NCBI RefSeq assembly: GCF_035083965.1
Contig: NC_089729.1
Span: 1,771,001-1,835,000, forward strand
Origin: Branchiostoma lanceolatum
Lineage: Eukaryota > Chordata > Leptocardii > Amphioxiformes > Branchiostomatidae
Direction: 5' to 3'
DNA length: 64,000 nucleotides
Shown here one piece after another: positions 1 through 12,240 of this stretch. Both the position numbers and the translations under genes were made by a program. How positions within the stretch are numbered: the stretch's first letter is position 1; each line of letters begins with the position of its first letter. The notes under the pieces were generated by a model. That model had not been told where the DNA came from and did no database searches. It was given only the letters and a program-made list of their open reading frames with translations.

Positions 1-40
1 ACTGCACGAAATGGCCTCGGATCCCGGCGGATACGTACAG
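1..40. mobile_element. Terminus of a CACTA-like transposon cut by the window edge
   Basis: The first bases read ACTGCACGAAATGGCC, the terminal inverted repeat of the element at 43587-47087 minus its first C. The following 20 or so bases also match the inverted right end of that element. No subterminal array or second terminus is visible inside the window, so this is a truncated end or a rearranged copy. Confidence 0.6.
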
Positions 41-227
41 CAATTTACAGTACCACAGACATAATACATCAACACATCACGCACAACAACAACCGTCGCC
101 ATGGCAATGTCATTTTTCCATTGCCAATCTTGTTTAAGATAATTTGTATACGATAGTTTTTAATATGTGCATGTATTTAGAATAGCGTTATCGCTCGTTA
201 TGCTTTCCATGTCAAAACTTCCATTGT

Positions 228-315
228 AATCTCTTGTCGTGGTAAAAGCCATAGGCTACTTGGGCAGCCCTGCCTCTGCTTGCTAAACAGCCAATAAATA
301 AATAAATAAATTCAG
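228..315 (+). repeat. Probable non-LTR retrotransposon 3' tail
   Basis: A short stretch ending in an AATA microsatellite (about 288-312). It resembles the tails at 8627 and 30668, where a GCC-rich motif is followed by AATAAA and a short A/T repeat. This form is typical of truncated CR1/L2-type LINE ends. No reverse transcriptase is present. The assignment rests on shape and on similarity within the window. Confidence 0.35.
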
Positions 316-337
316 AAGGTGAAGCAGCTGTTGAAAT

Positions 338-480
338 ACCGTAAATGCATTTAATTCGCATGGTTTTTATTTCGCGCTAAGGCGATAATGGAGTGTTCGC
401 GGTGGCTTTGAGTTTGCGGCAGCGCTAAAGTCACATGTTGCTACAGTATTGGACAAAATGTTTGCGGTGACTGTCTCAAA
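338..480 (-). mobile_element. CTGTAAA-type MITE, partial, inverted copy
   Basis: This is a reverse-complement copy of the MITE at 50371-50579 and of the related copy at 40205-40435. Shared stretches include ATGCATTTAAT, GGTTTTTATTTCGCGCTAAG and a GCAGCGCTAAAGTCACA segment. The inner part is collinear and the far end decays into the adjacent satellite. Confidence 0.7.
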
Positions 481-2890
481 CCCACTAGAGACTGCCAAGG
501 CGAGAGAAGGGGCGACCCCGGCTTCACTGAGAGGCTCTGGAAATTTCTCGGGCCATCTATCACAACCGTTGAGCAGCATGTAGAGCCGTGTATTCTGCCC
601 AGCATATTCTAGGCGTGGATGTCTCTCGTAAATTATAAATTGTACCTTGAATGTCTGTTACACCAGTACTACTCTGCAACTACTTCGCACTTAATGCGAT
701 AAATGTGACAACCCATAAGGGACTGTCGTAGCGAGAGTGGGGGTGACCTCGGCTTTCTTGGGACGGAGCAGAGCTTTTTAAGTCCATTCATCACAACTGC
801 GTCCAAACCTAAGCACGGATGTCTTTCGTGAAATGTAGTTCGTGCCTAAGCAGGACGGTTACACCATTACTACACTGTTAGCACTCAACACGGCTGTCTG
901 ACATACTCTAAGATGGCGAGATGGCGAGCGGGTGACCCCGGCCTTACCGAGAGGCGGTGGAATTTCTTGTAACATCTATCACAGCAACAGCAAGTGAAGC
1001 CATTTGTTCTGCTGCTGTCTGTTTTAAGTCTGGATGTAATTCGTAAAATGTGGATTGTACATAAAATGTCTGTTGCACTATTACTACTCTGTTACTACTT
1101 CGCACTCAATGCGGCTGTCTATCTTAGCCGATGATGGGACCTCGACCCATTGCCGTGTACTTAATGATGACTACACCGTGAACACGCTATAAAAGCCCAC
1201 CACACTTATCGATATTAGTATTTGTGCGCGCCTTATTTGCAATGGAAAAGCACCTATCAGTTCCAAATAAGTAGGGTTTATAAACATTCAGAGGGGATCT
1301 CATAGCGTTGCTGTGACCTTGATGATGACCATGCCAAGAGCACGCTATGATATCTTTGTATGGTCATCTGAAATTTGTCAATTCATAAGGTACTGCCATT
1401 GTGATAGTCTGCCATTGTGCAACCCTGGATTACCAGAGCAGCGGCGAAGATGTCTCTTACCTTTTATCACAACAGTAAAGCTGTTTGCTGTGCCCCAGTT
1501 TATCTTAGACATGGATTTTTTTCCCGAACTGTAGTTATACTTAAGTAGGGTCGTTACACCTTTGCTGTTACTATTTGGAACTTAGTGCAGCTGTCTAACT
1601 TACTGACATAAAACTGCTAGCCCTTATGGGGACTGCCATGGCAAGAAAAGGGCGCCCCCGACTTCACTGAGAGGCGGTGGGCCATTTATCGCACCAGCGA
1701 CATATTAAGCCCCAGCCCATCTTAAGCGCGGGTGTCTCACGTGAAATGTAGTTACACTACTACTAGAATGTTACTACTCGCACTCAACGCGGCTGTCTAA
1801 CTCACTCTAAGACAAATGTGCCGACCCATTTGGGCCTGCCATGGCAAGAGAAGGGCGACCCCGGATTTTCCGAGCGGTGACAAAGCTTTCTCGTACTAGT
1901 TCTTACCCATTCAAGCAGATCTCTAACCTCTTTACTAGAATGTTGCTTCTCGACACTCAAGGCGACTGTCTAACTCACTCCAAGATAAATATGCCGACCC
2001 ATTGGGTCCTGCCATGGCGAGAGAAAATGCCGTGGGATGATCCTGGCTTTACCGAGCGGCGGCGAAGTTTTCTCGTTCCATTTATCAAAACAACGATTTT
2101 AAAGCTGTTTGGGAAGGCCCAATCTAACTTAGACGCGGATATCTCTCATTAGATTTAGTTTATACCCAAGCAGACCTCTTACATCTTTACTACACTGTTA
2201 CTTCTCCGTGCCGGCTCTCAACTGTCTAACTTAGTCTAAGATAAATGGTACCGACCCATTGGGGATAGCCGTGGCGGGAGAAGATATGACCCCGGCTTCC
2301 CTGAGAGAGGGTGGAGATTTCTGGTACCATTCATCACAACAGCGACGAGTAAAGCCGTTTGCTATGCCCCGGCCCATCTAGGCGCGGATGTCCCAAGTGA
2401 AATGTTGTTACATCATTACTAGAATATGTGATTACTAGAACTCGCACTCAATGTGACTGTCTAACTCACTCTAAGACAAATGTATCAATTGGGGACTGCC
2501 ATGGCGAGAGAAGGGGTGACCTTGGCTTTTCCAAGCGTCAGAGCTTTCTCTTACCATTTATTACAACAGCGGTGTTGAAGCTGTTTGCGACGGCCCAACC
2601 TGTCTTAGGCGCGGATATCTCTCATTAAATCTAGCTTTTATCCAAGCAGACCTCTTACATCTTTACTACACTGTTACTTCTCGGTGCCGGCTCTCAACTG
2701 TCTAACTTACTCTAAGATGAATGGTACCGACTCATTGGGGATAGCCATGGCGGGAGAATTTTCGAAGAGGTGACTCGGCTTCTCTGAGAGACGGTGGAGA
2801 TTTCTGGGACCATTCATCACAACAGCGACAAGTACAGCCGTTTACTATGCCCCAGCCCATCTTAGGCGCGGATGTCTCACGCTAGCAGCC
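480..2890. repeat. Degenerate tandem satellite, unit about 170-260 bp, about ten copies
   Basis: A block containing GCCATGGCGAGAGAAGG recurs near 495, 725, 912, 1633, 1838, 2009, 2268, 2498 and 2744. Each is followed by a TTATCACAACAGCGAC motif, then a CCCAGCCCATCTTAGGCGCG motif and an AACTCACTCTAAGA motif. Spacing varies between units, so the array is old and eroded. The short open frames inside it are shadows of the repeat, without conserved reading frames between copies. Confidence 0.85.
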
Positions 2891-3200
2891 TGCTAGCTCA
2901 GAAACATGGCACCAAAAACATATCCCCTTAAATTTTTGTAAGCACCCATGCCAAGAAACTCGATTCGAAGACACAATATTGACATCAACTTTGTGTATCC
3001 TACAAATAAACTACGGAGTCATCCACTACGGAATGATTAACGACCACAGACGATACGTAAGAGATTCATGATTTGCCCCAGGGCCGGGCAGGGGCGCCAC
3101 ATAAAGCCCTCATGGGACCGGATACTCCAAGAGCCACCCCGCACATGGGCGTAATCTACACTCCCGTCCCCCCGGCAAAGTATGAAGTAGATTTATGATT
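2891..3200. other. Non-coding spacer between two satellites
   Basis: The sequence is unique-looking, with no convincing ORF, splice-bounded exon or structural RNA recognised. Confidence 0.5.
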
Positions 3201-4150
3201 GCTTCGTGTGCAAAGCCCCCATCGTAAATCCCACAGTGTACTCTTGAGATCCTTTATGAAGAATACACGCTGTTGCGCACCTGATTCTAATTCAGGACCA
3301 ACCTAAAAGTTGTTCGATTGGTGTACGTAACGACCCAAGACTACGTTGCTGGAAAAAAGTTGTTCATGAAGATACTACAATAAAACATCCGGTGTCCTCT
3401 TGTGAACCTGTGAGTTACCTTGTGGGAATAAAACATGCCGTTGCACACATTATTGTAAGGACGGACCGGCGTAGGTTATACTGACACCTCAAGGCGTCAC
3501 TCTTGTACAAAAACAGATTTATGATTTATGTCGATACTATATAATTCCATGGCTCCAATGTGACGCTTACAGTGTCCTATTGTGACCCTAAAATGGTAAA
3601 CAGAGTAACATTACGCGAATAAAACGCGCCGTAAGTTGTATAGTAAGTCAATGCTAAGCTCTTGTACAGAACAGATCTATGACGCTACTGTATTAATGGC
3701 TTCAACGTGAATTCCAGTGTCCCCTTGCGATCTTGCGATATGGTAAACAGAGTTACTCTGGCGTCTTTGCGTTCATAAAACACGCTTTGCATCTGACTAT
3801 AAGGCAGGACAGTTGTACGTTGTAGTAAGAGATATCGAGGCTACGCGATTTATGATGGTGCGACATGTAGGGTTCCTATGTGACGCTTCAAGTGCCCTCT
3901 TGTGACCCTAAAATGGTAAACGGGGTTACATTGCGCGAATGAAACACGCCGTAAGCTGTATAGTAACCATGTTCTCAACGCTACGCTCGTGTACAGACTA
4001 GATTGATGACGATACCACAGACAGGGCTCTGACTTGAAGCCCCCAGTGTGCACTTGGGACCTTATAATGGCACGCTGAATGACCTGGTATGGATATCACC
4101 CGCCGTAACGCGTAAGCACCTGTCATAGAGGCTTTTGGACTCCCGACGTT
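3200..4150. repeat. Degenerate tandem satellite, unit about 160 bp
   Basis: The motif TGTGACCCTAAAATGGTAAAC and its variants recur near 3401, 3569, 3724, 3900 and 4046, spaced 146-176 bp. Each is followed by a CGCGAATAAAACACGCCGTAAG-like block (given as a motif) and a CTCTTGTACAGA block. Copies are strongly diverged and carry no shared reading frame. Confidence 0.75.
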
Positions 4151-5760
4151 CCATTTTTCGCCGTCGTCTCTTCTGGTGGGAGTTACGACTACGAGTTGCA
4201 ATCAGTCTTCCAACTCTGAATCAAGCTGTTCAAATAAAATAAGTTACTCCTTGCGAATTGAAGAACAGTTGAAACAATATATGAAATTATTATTTACCCC
4301 AGAGATCTTTAAACAGTAATGGGTATTATATACAGGAATAACTAAGATATGACTATGTTTAAAGTCCAAGCCTCCAAACGATTTGGCTTTGTTTTGTATT
4401 CAAGGACAGCAAATCTAAGTAGAACTTAACTGATACAACCAAAGTACGGAGCCTTCTACAACTAGAGATACACAAAAGTAAATAAACTGATTTTAACATT
4501 TTATTTCATTCTATTTCATTTCATTTTATTCTGTCATCTTTACCCAAGGTAAAGATAGCAACAACACGGTATGTGAGTATATAAATAAATTGGACTTAAC
4601 TGTCGTTTACACTATAGTTTCTAATATCTAAATAGTATCTAACGTGTGCACATATTTGCACGCTGTTAGGATTGTCTACTCTACATGTACATAACACCAC
4701 CAATATCCCAATCATGTCTTCTAAGCCTACTTAAAGCTGCTTTATAGAGACAGCTCGTATCAGGTGTGATAAAACTGTCTGAACCACCTGTCACTTAGGT
4801 AATTTATCTCGACAATCGCGTCTTCGGATCGTGCTTTCCTGTGTATCAAATACTCCTCTGAGTTTTAGGTGTTTAACAACATGTTGTATATCGACACCAT
4901 GTGTGCTTTTGTGCGGCCTTTGCGATGGTTAATCACATTTAGAACAGGTTTGAGCACGACTTCTGGGGGCAAATGGTCAGAAGATCGGGTATAATTTGGA
5001 TGAATGCCAACGACAGGTCATAGACTGGAAGTCATTTTCTGCTGTGCTGTATATCATATTCAAGTAGCTAACAAAAAAGAAATAGCGCGAACAATCAGTG
5101 TCTGGGGTCACTTGACGCAATGTAGTGCGCGCGAACAGCACATTCTATTATTGTTTAGGTACTACTTGGATTTTGCAAGGTCTCCTGAGGATTTGTCTTC
5201 CATCTTGTGCGTAACATCTTTATTTATCCCTGGCGATCTCGGTTTAGGTGAAGGGAATAAAAAAGAATCCGAGGAAAAGTGAGGCAGAAAAAGGTACTTT
5301 ATAAGGAAGAAATAATGGTCAGAAATGAGATACAGAGATCGGATTGTTTCGAAGAAATCTTTTTTTTTCATAAACAGTGAAAAGAAGTATGTAGCGTGAA
5401 TCCAACGCGTAAGCTCCAAAAACCAACACACAGGTTTAAATCACACATTGTTGTCACAATCCAAATCTCTGTGTACACTACTTACAAGTAAAACAGCCAG
5501 AGAGTAAAGTATGTATTAGAGTTTTGACAGTTTGATCACGTCGCGTTGTCAGGAAGAAGTAATCATCGCCGCTGAGGGTCGTTGCCCTGACTGATTGGGT
5601 AATACAGGAACACACTAAGCACGGCCGTGTTGATAAGAGTAAATGGATGACATCCGCGCGCGCATCAATTTTACTCCGTTTCCGAAGAAAACGTTTGCGA
5701 CCATACTGTAAATCATACAAAGCAGCTGGCCAAAAATCAAGTCCGAAGTCAAAGAATGTG
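4151..5760. other. Gene-poor spacer
   Basis: AT-rich sequence with a small ATTTC/ATTTT pentanucleotide stretch near 4497-4545. Around 5640 there is a single end similar to the MITE termini at 37198 and 27851 (GGATGACATCCGCGCGCGCA). The open frames at 5004-5282 and 5162-5431 overlap on opposite strands and show no domain, so they are not called genes. Confidence 0.5.
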
Positions 5761-5770
5761 TTTTTACTTT

Positions 5771-5924
5771 TTAGGACAGACGAGGACGACGTGGCACTGC
5801 ACTCAAGTTTTTCATAACTTATTCAACAGTGCCACGTACAGTGAATGACATTTCTACACCTGGGTGGGGTAAGGAAAGTCGTGTTAAGCGCCTTTTCCCA
5901 AGGATGACGTCAGGGGATTCGAAA
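5771..5924 (-). mobile_element. tRNA-derived SINE, truncated
   Basis: This shares the block from TTTAGGACAGACGAGGACGA through GGGGATTCGAA with the fuller copy at 11296-11501. On the minus strand GGGGATTCGAA is the inverted RNA polymerase III B-box (TTCGAATCCCC). The tRNA-like head is cut off at the B-box by the dispersed duplication beginning at about 5925. Confidence 0.75.
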
Positions 5925-6440
5925 GCACAAACATGAAGAACCTATTTTCGGTATATGATACTTTGTGTGTGATTTGTTCAACCTCCCTGACCACTTATAT
6001 TTACTAATGAAGGAAACTTTTTTCCTTGCCAAACTATTTGTTCCCACGCTCGCACCAGTCCTGTGGTTCCCAGAGGATGTCATCCATGTAATCGAATCGA
6101 CATGGCCTAATAACCCATGGAACTATGGCCTGGGAACCCGCTAAGCGAAAATGTGATGCCATAAATTGCACACAAAATATTTAAAAAAAACGGATACTGA
6201 TGTGGTGTCAAGTAAAAAGTCAAAAAAACGTGAAAGCACTAACATGAAGAATCTATTTTAGGTACATTGTACCAGACTTTGTGTGTTTTTAGTCATTCGT
6301 TCAACCTTCCTGACCACGTACATTTCATAATGAAGGCAATCTTTTTCTTGCCAAACCTTTTGTTCACACGCTCGCATCAGTTTTGCGGTTCCCAGGAGAT
6401 GCCATCGATATAATCGAATCGACACGGCCTAATAAAGGAT
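5925..6440. repeat. Direct duplication, two diverged copies of about 205 bp
   Basis: Copy 1 (about 5925-6130) and copy 2 (about 6226-6440) share AACATGAAGAA, a TTCAACC-CCTGACCAC block, TTGCCAAAC and TAATCGAATCGACA, ending in GGCCTAATAA. The copies are separated by about 95 bp. Neither contains a long frame. They may be two copies of one unclassified element. Confidence 0.75.
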
Positions 6441-7235
6441 CCCGTTAAGCACGGGCGTGACAGATACTGCGTGAAACGCGCGACAACACCGCGTCTGCAG
6501 CGGAACACCAATGAGCCCGGGCTGCCGAATAGCCGCCATCAGCCGCGCTACGGGGTTTTAATGAATCATCCAGGGTGCTGTAGGATCAACCTAATCATCG
6601 TGTTCCAATTCCGGAGGGGTCGCCCGAGAGTTGGCAGGCATTTTTCCTGCTCTTTATAGACGATTTACTCACTCAAGTTCCCCTGCAAAGCGATAGATAC
6701 ATAAAGTAAAGGAGGAACTAGATATTCAACGGCAAGCTTCTGCAAGTGTTGCTTATTCAAGAGCGGTAGCCAGGGATAAAACGTAGAGTCACAACGGTAT
6801 GAAAAATTACAGCCAAAGGACAGAAACGTTTTTATTTGTATTCGTACAACAGTTCTGCAGATGAATCCTTTTACTCTTACTAGTCTTAGACTCATTTTCT
6901 ATCCCTGTTATCAGACCACCAGCGAGCGCAATTAGCCGTCACGGTGGTACTTGAGCAGAATCACAAACCTTTTCATGAAGACATTGTTGTTTACATCTGC
7001 ACGCCTTCCATTTGGAGCTGCATTAACACAACAACAGTTCAGCACGAAGGACAGGACCATGGTGTAGTGATAGCTCCTAATGGCGGTTGTTCGGCGCTCC
7101 TATCTGTATCACCAGAGCTGTAAACCGCCTCATGATGCAGTTTCTTACTTAAAACGATCATTTATAAGCTATACTGACGGTATAAGAAGGTGTGTCTCTC
7201 CTTAGAAGACTTTCAGTGTACCATTCGAAGAGCTT
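6441..7235. other. Gene-poor spacer
   Basis: No exon with credible splice sites, tRNA or ordered repeat was recognised. Two short open frames (6471-6659 + and 6665-6895 -) lack recognisable domains. Confidence 0.45.
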
Positions 7236-7934
7236 GACGCCCTCGAGACACACGGCATGGCAAGCAGTTACTCCGCGTAAAGAATTGGGGAGAAAATAAG
7301 GTGACTACGAGATAGTCTATTACATCTGTTAGAGTCCCTGGAAACCAACGTTACTGTTTTGTCGATCCTCCCTCTTTCATCGCACAAATCGCAATCACTT
7401 TGACGGCAAATTACTTTCCCGGGAATAGGAAGACTATAGATATTTCGTATCTAGGCACTCTACAACCAACAGAGAACGCCTAAGTGTGCCTAGGCTTGCA
7501 AGATAAACCTGAAAGCTAAGAGAGCGAAACAAGTTTGCAGACAATATCTATGATTCACCAGCATATCTGGATTTCTTACATTTTTTCTAAGCATACAAAT
7601 GATTGCAGAAGATAGATGATAATGATATGTAAAACAATCTATGTGTATCGACTAACAGACAAAACTTCCAAAATTGTTTTTTTATTCAAAATTGCCATTC
7701 TATTCAATGTGGTAGCGTCGCATAATTCATTGTAAACTGTACTTCTGACGCCCCCGAGGCACATGACATGACAATTACACCGGGTAAAGAATTGATGAGG
7801 AAATAAGGTGACTACAAGACGGTCTATTACATCTGTTAGAGTCCCTGGAAACCAACGATACTGTTTTGTCGATTCGGCTCCTTTCATCGCACAAATTAAT
7901 CACTTGGAGGGCAGATCACATTCCCGGTAGAGAA
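7236..7934. repeat. Direct duplication, two copies about 510 bp apart
   Basis: Copy 1 (about 7236-7431) and copy 2 (about 7747-7934) share AATAAGGTGACTAC, GTCTATTACATCTGTTAGAG, TCCCTGGAAACCAACG and CTTTCATCGCACAAAT. They are roughly 85 percent alike by eye. The unshared middle is AT-rich. Confidence 0.75.
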
Positions 7935-9280
7935 TGGATTTTCCCATTTTTTGAGGACAATCAGTCAACAGCCAACAAAGAGCACACAAGTTTACCCCTA
8001 GCTTGCAACACAAACTCAAATGCTAAGACGTGCAAGAACTTGAGTACATGAATGTGCACAAAATTTAAAATAACTAGGATTTTAACCATGAAAATCGCAA
8101 GAAAATGTTATTTTTTTTGGTTACATTTTTACAGTTTAATACACCTCCGGCCATGTGCATGTGTGGATTCAAATTAGGCTCTGTGGACAAAATGTAAACT
8201 TCTAGTATATTTCAGTTACATTGTTAACTGAAGGGACCATCCGAAAGATTAATAGATAAATGAAAAAATAAATTTCGTATTATAAGATACTTGAAAACTT
8301 ACTTGATACTACAAGGAAGTTGCCAAAATGACTTTCACTTTCCATCTCAAGTTTTATATGACATTGTTGCATGATTCATTGTGAACTGGGAGTCTGGAGT
8401 TCTCTAGTCTTAAAGAAAGATTAAATGAGCCTTCCCTGGAGATTGTGGGATTCTCATAAGCACATAATCCTTCGAAAATCTCCTAGATGGAATCCACATC
8501 GTTTATCATTTCAAGTAATGGACGGATAAATTACACATGCGGCTATATATAGCCCATAGGGACACAAGCTACGTCATCATTGCACTACGGGAATGTGTTC
8601 CACAAAATGTGTGGTCTGGCGATTAGTCATAAAAGTTATTTGCAAGTTCGTGCCCGCAGGCTACTTGCCTTATGGGAAACATACATGCATGCGGCAAGTG
8701 CTTGGCATTAGTGTACAAAAGGAGACAGATTCTAGTGTTGGCTATATCTAGACAAGTTTGGTTTGTCGTTTTCGGTCTATTGTATTGGTCGAAAAGAACG
8801 TACGAGGAAGTTTTGGTATAAAACCTGGTTTCCCAGTCCTACATGTATTATCATCACTGACGAAAGACAGCGGATGCTGTCTGAAACGTCTTACTGTATC
8901 AAAATGTTATCCAGTTTCTTGAGTAACTATTTTTGGCGTATCTTACTACCTGGATGTCTAACCTTCATCAACGTAACGTACGAGGAAACTTTCTCGATTA
9001 CAACAGCCCCATACCTGACTTAGCGTTTCTCTTTCTTGGCACGAACAGTCGAAGTTTAGCTTCTTAGCTTATCCATCTTTTAAACTTCACAGTGCAACAC
9101 CTGAAGAAAAGCCTAGCCTCCAGGCGCTCGGGTTTCCAAGTGATTTATTCGGGCGGTAATGCCTGCTGACCGCGATGCCCCGCGACTCAGCCCTGCAGGG
9201 GGGTCTGGCGCACACACGCACAGGCGCACATCAATCATTCTGACGTCATATTCATGAAGCAGCATCTTAGCACTGAGAGA
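7935..9280. other. Gene-poor spacer with a LINE-tail-like fragment
   Basis: At 8627-8690 the block TTATTTGCAAGTTCGTGCCC matches the LINE-type tail at 30668. The 86-codon frame 8763-9023 has no recognised domain and may be part of a repeat. No other gene signal was seen. Confidence 0.4.
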
Positions 9281-9287
9281 GAAATAG

Positions 9288-9339
9288 GGAGACAGAGACG
9301 GGAAGAAAGACAGCGAGAGAGAGATAGAGATAGATAGAT

Positions 9340-9424
<85 letters not shown>

Positions 9425-9468
9425 TATAGAGAGAGAGAGAAATAGGGAGAGAGAGAGAGGGAGAGAGA

Positions 9469-9539
<71 letters not shown>

Positions 9540-9760
9540 AGAGAGACGGAGATGCAGAGGGCGAGGGAGACGGAGAGGGGAGGGGGAAGGAGAGAGAGAT
9601 GGAGACGGAAAGAGGGAGAGGTAGACACATAGGGAGAGAGAGTGCGTGTAAGAGAAAGTGGGAGAGAGAGAGAGAGAACGAAAGAGAGAAACAGAATTGA
9701 GAAAGAGAAATGAGAGACAAAGAGAGACATAGGGACAGAGACAAGGCACAGAGGGAAAAG
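9288..9760. repeat. GA/GATA microsatellite and purine-rich tract
   Basis: GATA repeats occupy about 9325-9378, followed by an almost pure GA run (about 9380-9536) and then impure GAGA-rich sequence to about 9760. The three overlapping minus-strand frames of poly Ser-Leu are read from the CT strand and are not genes. Confidence 0.95.
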
Positions 9761-10210
9761 AAAACGTTGCATGAAAGGGACCAGAAAATGGCGGCCGGAT
9801 TGCAAAGGACATGCATTGACTAGCACAAATAGACTCGACTCGATGCGCTTGTGTTCATTGTTTATATTGAAGACACAATGTTCTTCAGCGTGCTACAAAT
9901 GCTACAGGAAGCGCACGCCATTTGTTAAACTATTATTGTGCGTTCATCCAGTTCAATTTGTCGTGGCCAGTATTTGGCATTTACGGTCATTTTCAACAAC
10001 GTGTCCTTATGACACTAAGATAGATCAAGCTATCTCAAAACAAAATTAGAGGTACAGCACATACATATATGGCATTGCAGAATCGGTTGATGTATAGTTT
10101 TTTATCTACCACGTCAATTGAGTTTTCGGGGCTACCATTTGATAATAATCATGGCGCCGGGTATGAGATACCTTAATCCACCTGTGTCGCCCGGGCATGG
10201 CCCTATATCA
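9761..10210. other. Gene-poor spacer
   Basis: No exon, RNA gene or ordered repeat was recognised. Confidence 0.4.
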
Positions 10211-10231
10211 TAGTGTTGCTGATGCGATACA

Positions 10232-10410
10232 ACCATGTACTTCATTGCTGGTGTGTAACGCAGAATGGCGGTTATACCAGATATCTAGATACAGATACAG
10301 AAGCTGGTGTGTTACGCAGAATGGCAGTTATACCGGCTATATAGATACAGATACAGAAGCTGGTGTGTTACGCAGAATGGCGGTTATACCGCCTTTATAG
10401 ATAGAAACTG
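10232..10410. repeat. Three-copy tandem repeat, about 60 bp unit
   Basis: The block GCTGGTGTGTTACGCAGAAT, then GGCGGTTATACC and ATAGATACAGATACAGAA, is repeated three times. A diverged form occurs at 13290-13490, and an inverted copy at about 50790-50850. The unit is therefore a dispersed repeat and not a local accident. Confidence 0.85.
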
Positions 10411-11290
10411 AGATAGCGGTTTCTTCTCATTGGGTAGGGTGGTAACCATTCATCCGTCCAACAACGGCATGTTATCGCTCAAACGATCAGCTTTTAGGTC
10501 CCGCTTTAATTGCAATTCCTCCACCGTGTTCTCTCGTTCAATGTTCAATGAAATGCAGCCTGCAGAACGATCTGGCAAAAACAAACTTTAAGGTTTAAAC
10601 AAAGAAACAACGTGTTTTAGTTAAGATCACGTACGCACCAGGAAATTTTACTGACTCAGGAAAAAGGACAGAGAGTTCCCACGCTAATGACGAATGAAGA
10701 TGTCGCTAGTTGATGCGCATGTGAGCTCCTTTAGCTTCGAGCGTTCCTCGAAGGCGTCTGTACCTCTCCCCGATGCAATTTATCACCTGAGAACAAAGCG
10801 AAGACGTGTCCCAAGGCACAGTAAATGTGCTAGCGTAAGCAGAGGGTAAGATATTTCACTCGCTACTGGCGGCGGTTGTAGCGGCTCTGTAAAAGCGTGT
10901 AAAGAGATAGTGTACGCGCATAGATGGAATCGTTTTATTTGACTGTAGCAACGACTTAGCTAAAATTGTGATTGCTTTAAAGGGTTTGACGTTTTTTTCC
11001 GTATCGCATGTACAATCGCGTGGTAGTCACATCAATTTTCTCCAGAAAGACTAATATCTTGAATCACTTCCGGGGTTTGATACTTGTTTTTCATGGCCAT
11101 CGATATGAACAGTTCCATGCAAAAACGGTTTGGCATAATATCGCTTCTGTATTTTACATCAATGTATTCCACTGTACACCAATACATCAGGTAAAACGAT
11201 TTATGTCAAAATTATGAGATAACGGTAAAAGATAACATTCTTTCACAGCGTTTCTGCCAATATCATTCTTTAGATATTTTGTTGCTTTAC
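10411..11290. other. Gene-poor spacer
   Basis: No credible exon or RNA gene was recognised. The 69-codon frame 11008-11217 has no domain. Confidence 0.4.
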
Positions 11291-11295
11291 GTCGT

Positions 11296-11501
11296 CTTTT
11301 GGACAGACAAGGACGATGTGGCACTGCACTCAAGTTTTCCATAACTTATTTCAACGGTGCCACGTACAGAGAACAATAATACCCATTTCTACGCCTGGGC
11401 GGAGTGAGGAAAGTCGTGTAAAGCGCATTTCCCAAGGGCACAGCATCGGTGGCGTCAGGGGATTCGAACCCGGGACCGCTGGGTTCTGGGCCGAACACCC
11501 T
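11296..11501 (-). mobile_element. tRNA-derived SINE
   Basis: Read on the minus strand, a tRNA-like head contains GGTCCCGGGTTCGAATCCCC, a textbook pol III B-box. It is followed by a body with CCCTTGGGAAA, a TTTACACGACTTTCCTC motif and a CACTCCGCCCAGGCG motif. At least four other copies lie at 5771, 16799, 21615 and 32040. The A-box end is missing beyond 11501. Confidence 0.85.
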
Positions 11502-11829
11502 TCAATTTTGTTTCGCCTTGGATCAGAAGTGCGTTATTGACCCCGATAGGAGTTTAATGTGACCCGGAAGCCCTAACTGCCTCGCGGTTCTCCGTACAAA
11601 TTGAACGAGGCGTGATCTTAATGAGAATCTATGTTCGGAACTGCTCCAAGTAATGACGTGTCACAAAGACTCAGTATAACGAAAGCAGTAAGTTTCGGGA
11701 GTCGTTTCAAGGTTAGAATGTTTTGAGATGGCTGCAAAATAACGTGTTGCTTGGCCCCATTTACAAACGACGGAAAGTGTTGGGCAACTGCTGGGCGCAA
11801 GAATAAAAAAAGAACATTGGCAGTTTATA
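11502..11829. other. Spacer without recognised gene
   Basis: Two overlapping minus-strand frames lack domains and continue into the adjacent repeat. Confidence 0.4.
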
Positions 11830-12240
11830 TCATTGGAAGATGGTTGAAAGACTCTGGAGGTGCTGAAAAGCAATTGGAGGACCTCGAAGATAACTGAAAG
11901 ATGATTGAAAGATCTTTTTAAGACCATGGAGATCCCCGAAATGCCATTTTAGCATCCTTATGATCATGGAAAGACCTTGAAGATTGTTAAAAGATGGTTC
12001 AAAGACTTTCGAAAGCATTTGGAGAACCTTGAAGGTCATCCAAAGCTAACTATAAAATCTTCGAAAAACATTTGAGATCCCTGAAAGATACTTAAAATAC
12101 ATAAGGTATCACTAAAGGGTCATCGGAAAATAACTTGAAGATCACTGAAAGGTGGCTGAAAGACCTTGGAAATCATCGATACATCTTTGAGATATCTTTA
12201 GAAAACATCTAGAGCTTTGATGAGCGCTAACTGAAAAATC
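11830..12240. repeat. Purine-biased degenerate short-period repeat
   Basis: Words such as TTGAAAGATGGTTGAAAGA, CTTGAAGAT and TTGGAGAACC recur every 10-20 bases for about 400 bp. The minus-strand frames (for example 11830-12039) have the repetitive Phe-Gln-Ser-Leu composition such a repeat produces. Confidence 0.65.

Noticed and set aside
9113-9826. Long minus-strand Ser/Leu-rich open frames up to 237 codons
   Set aside because: They are the CT strand of the GA microsatellite. Three frames are open at once and composition follows the repeat.
11296-11501. Genuine minus-strand tRNA gene
   Set aside because: The B-box is good but the cloverleaf arms are incomplete and the sequence recurs with the same non-tRNA body, as SINEs do.
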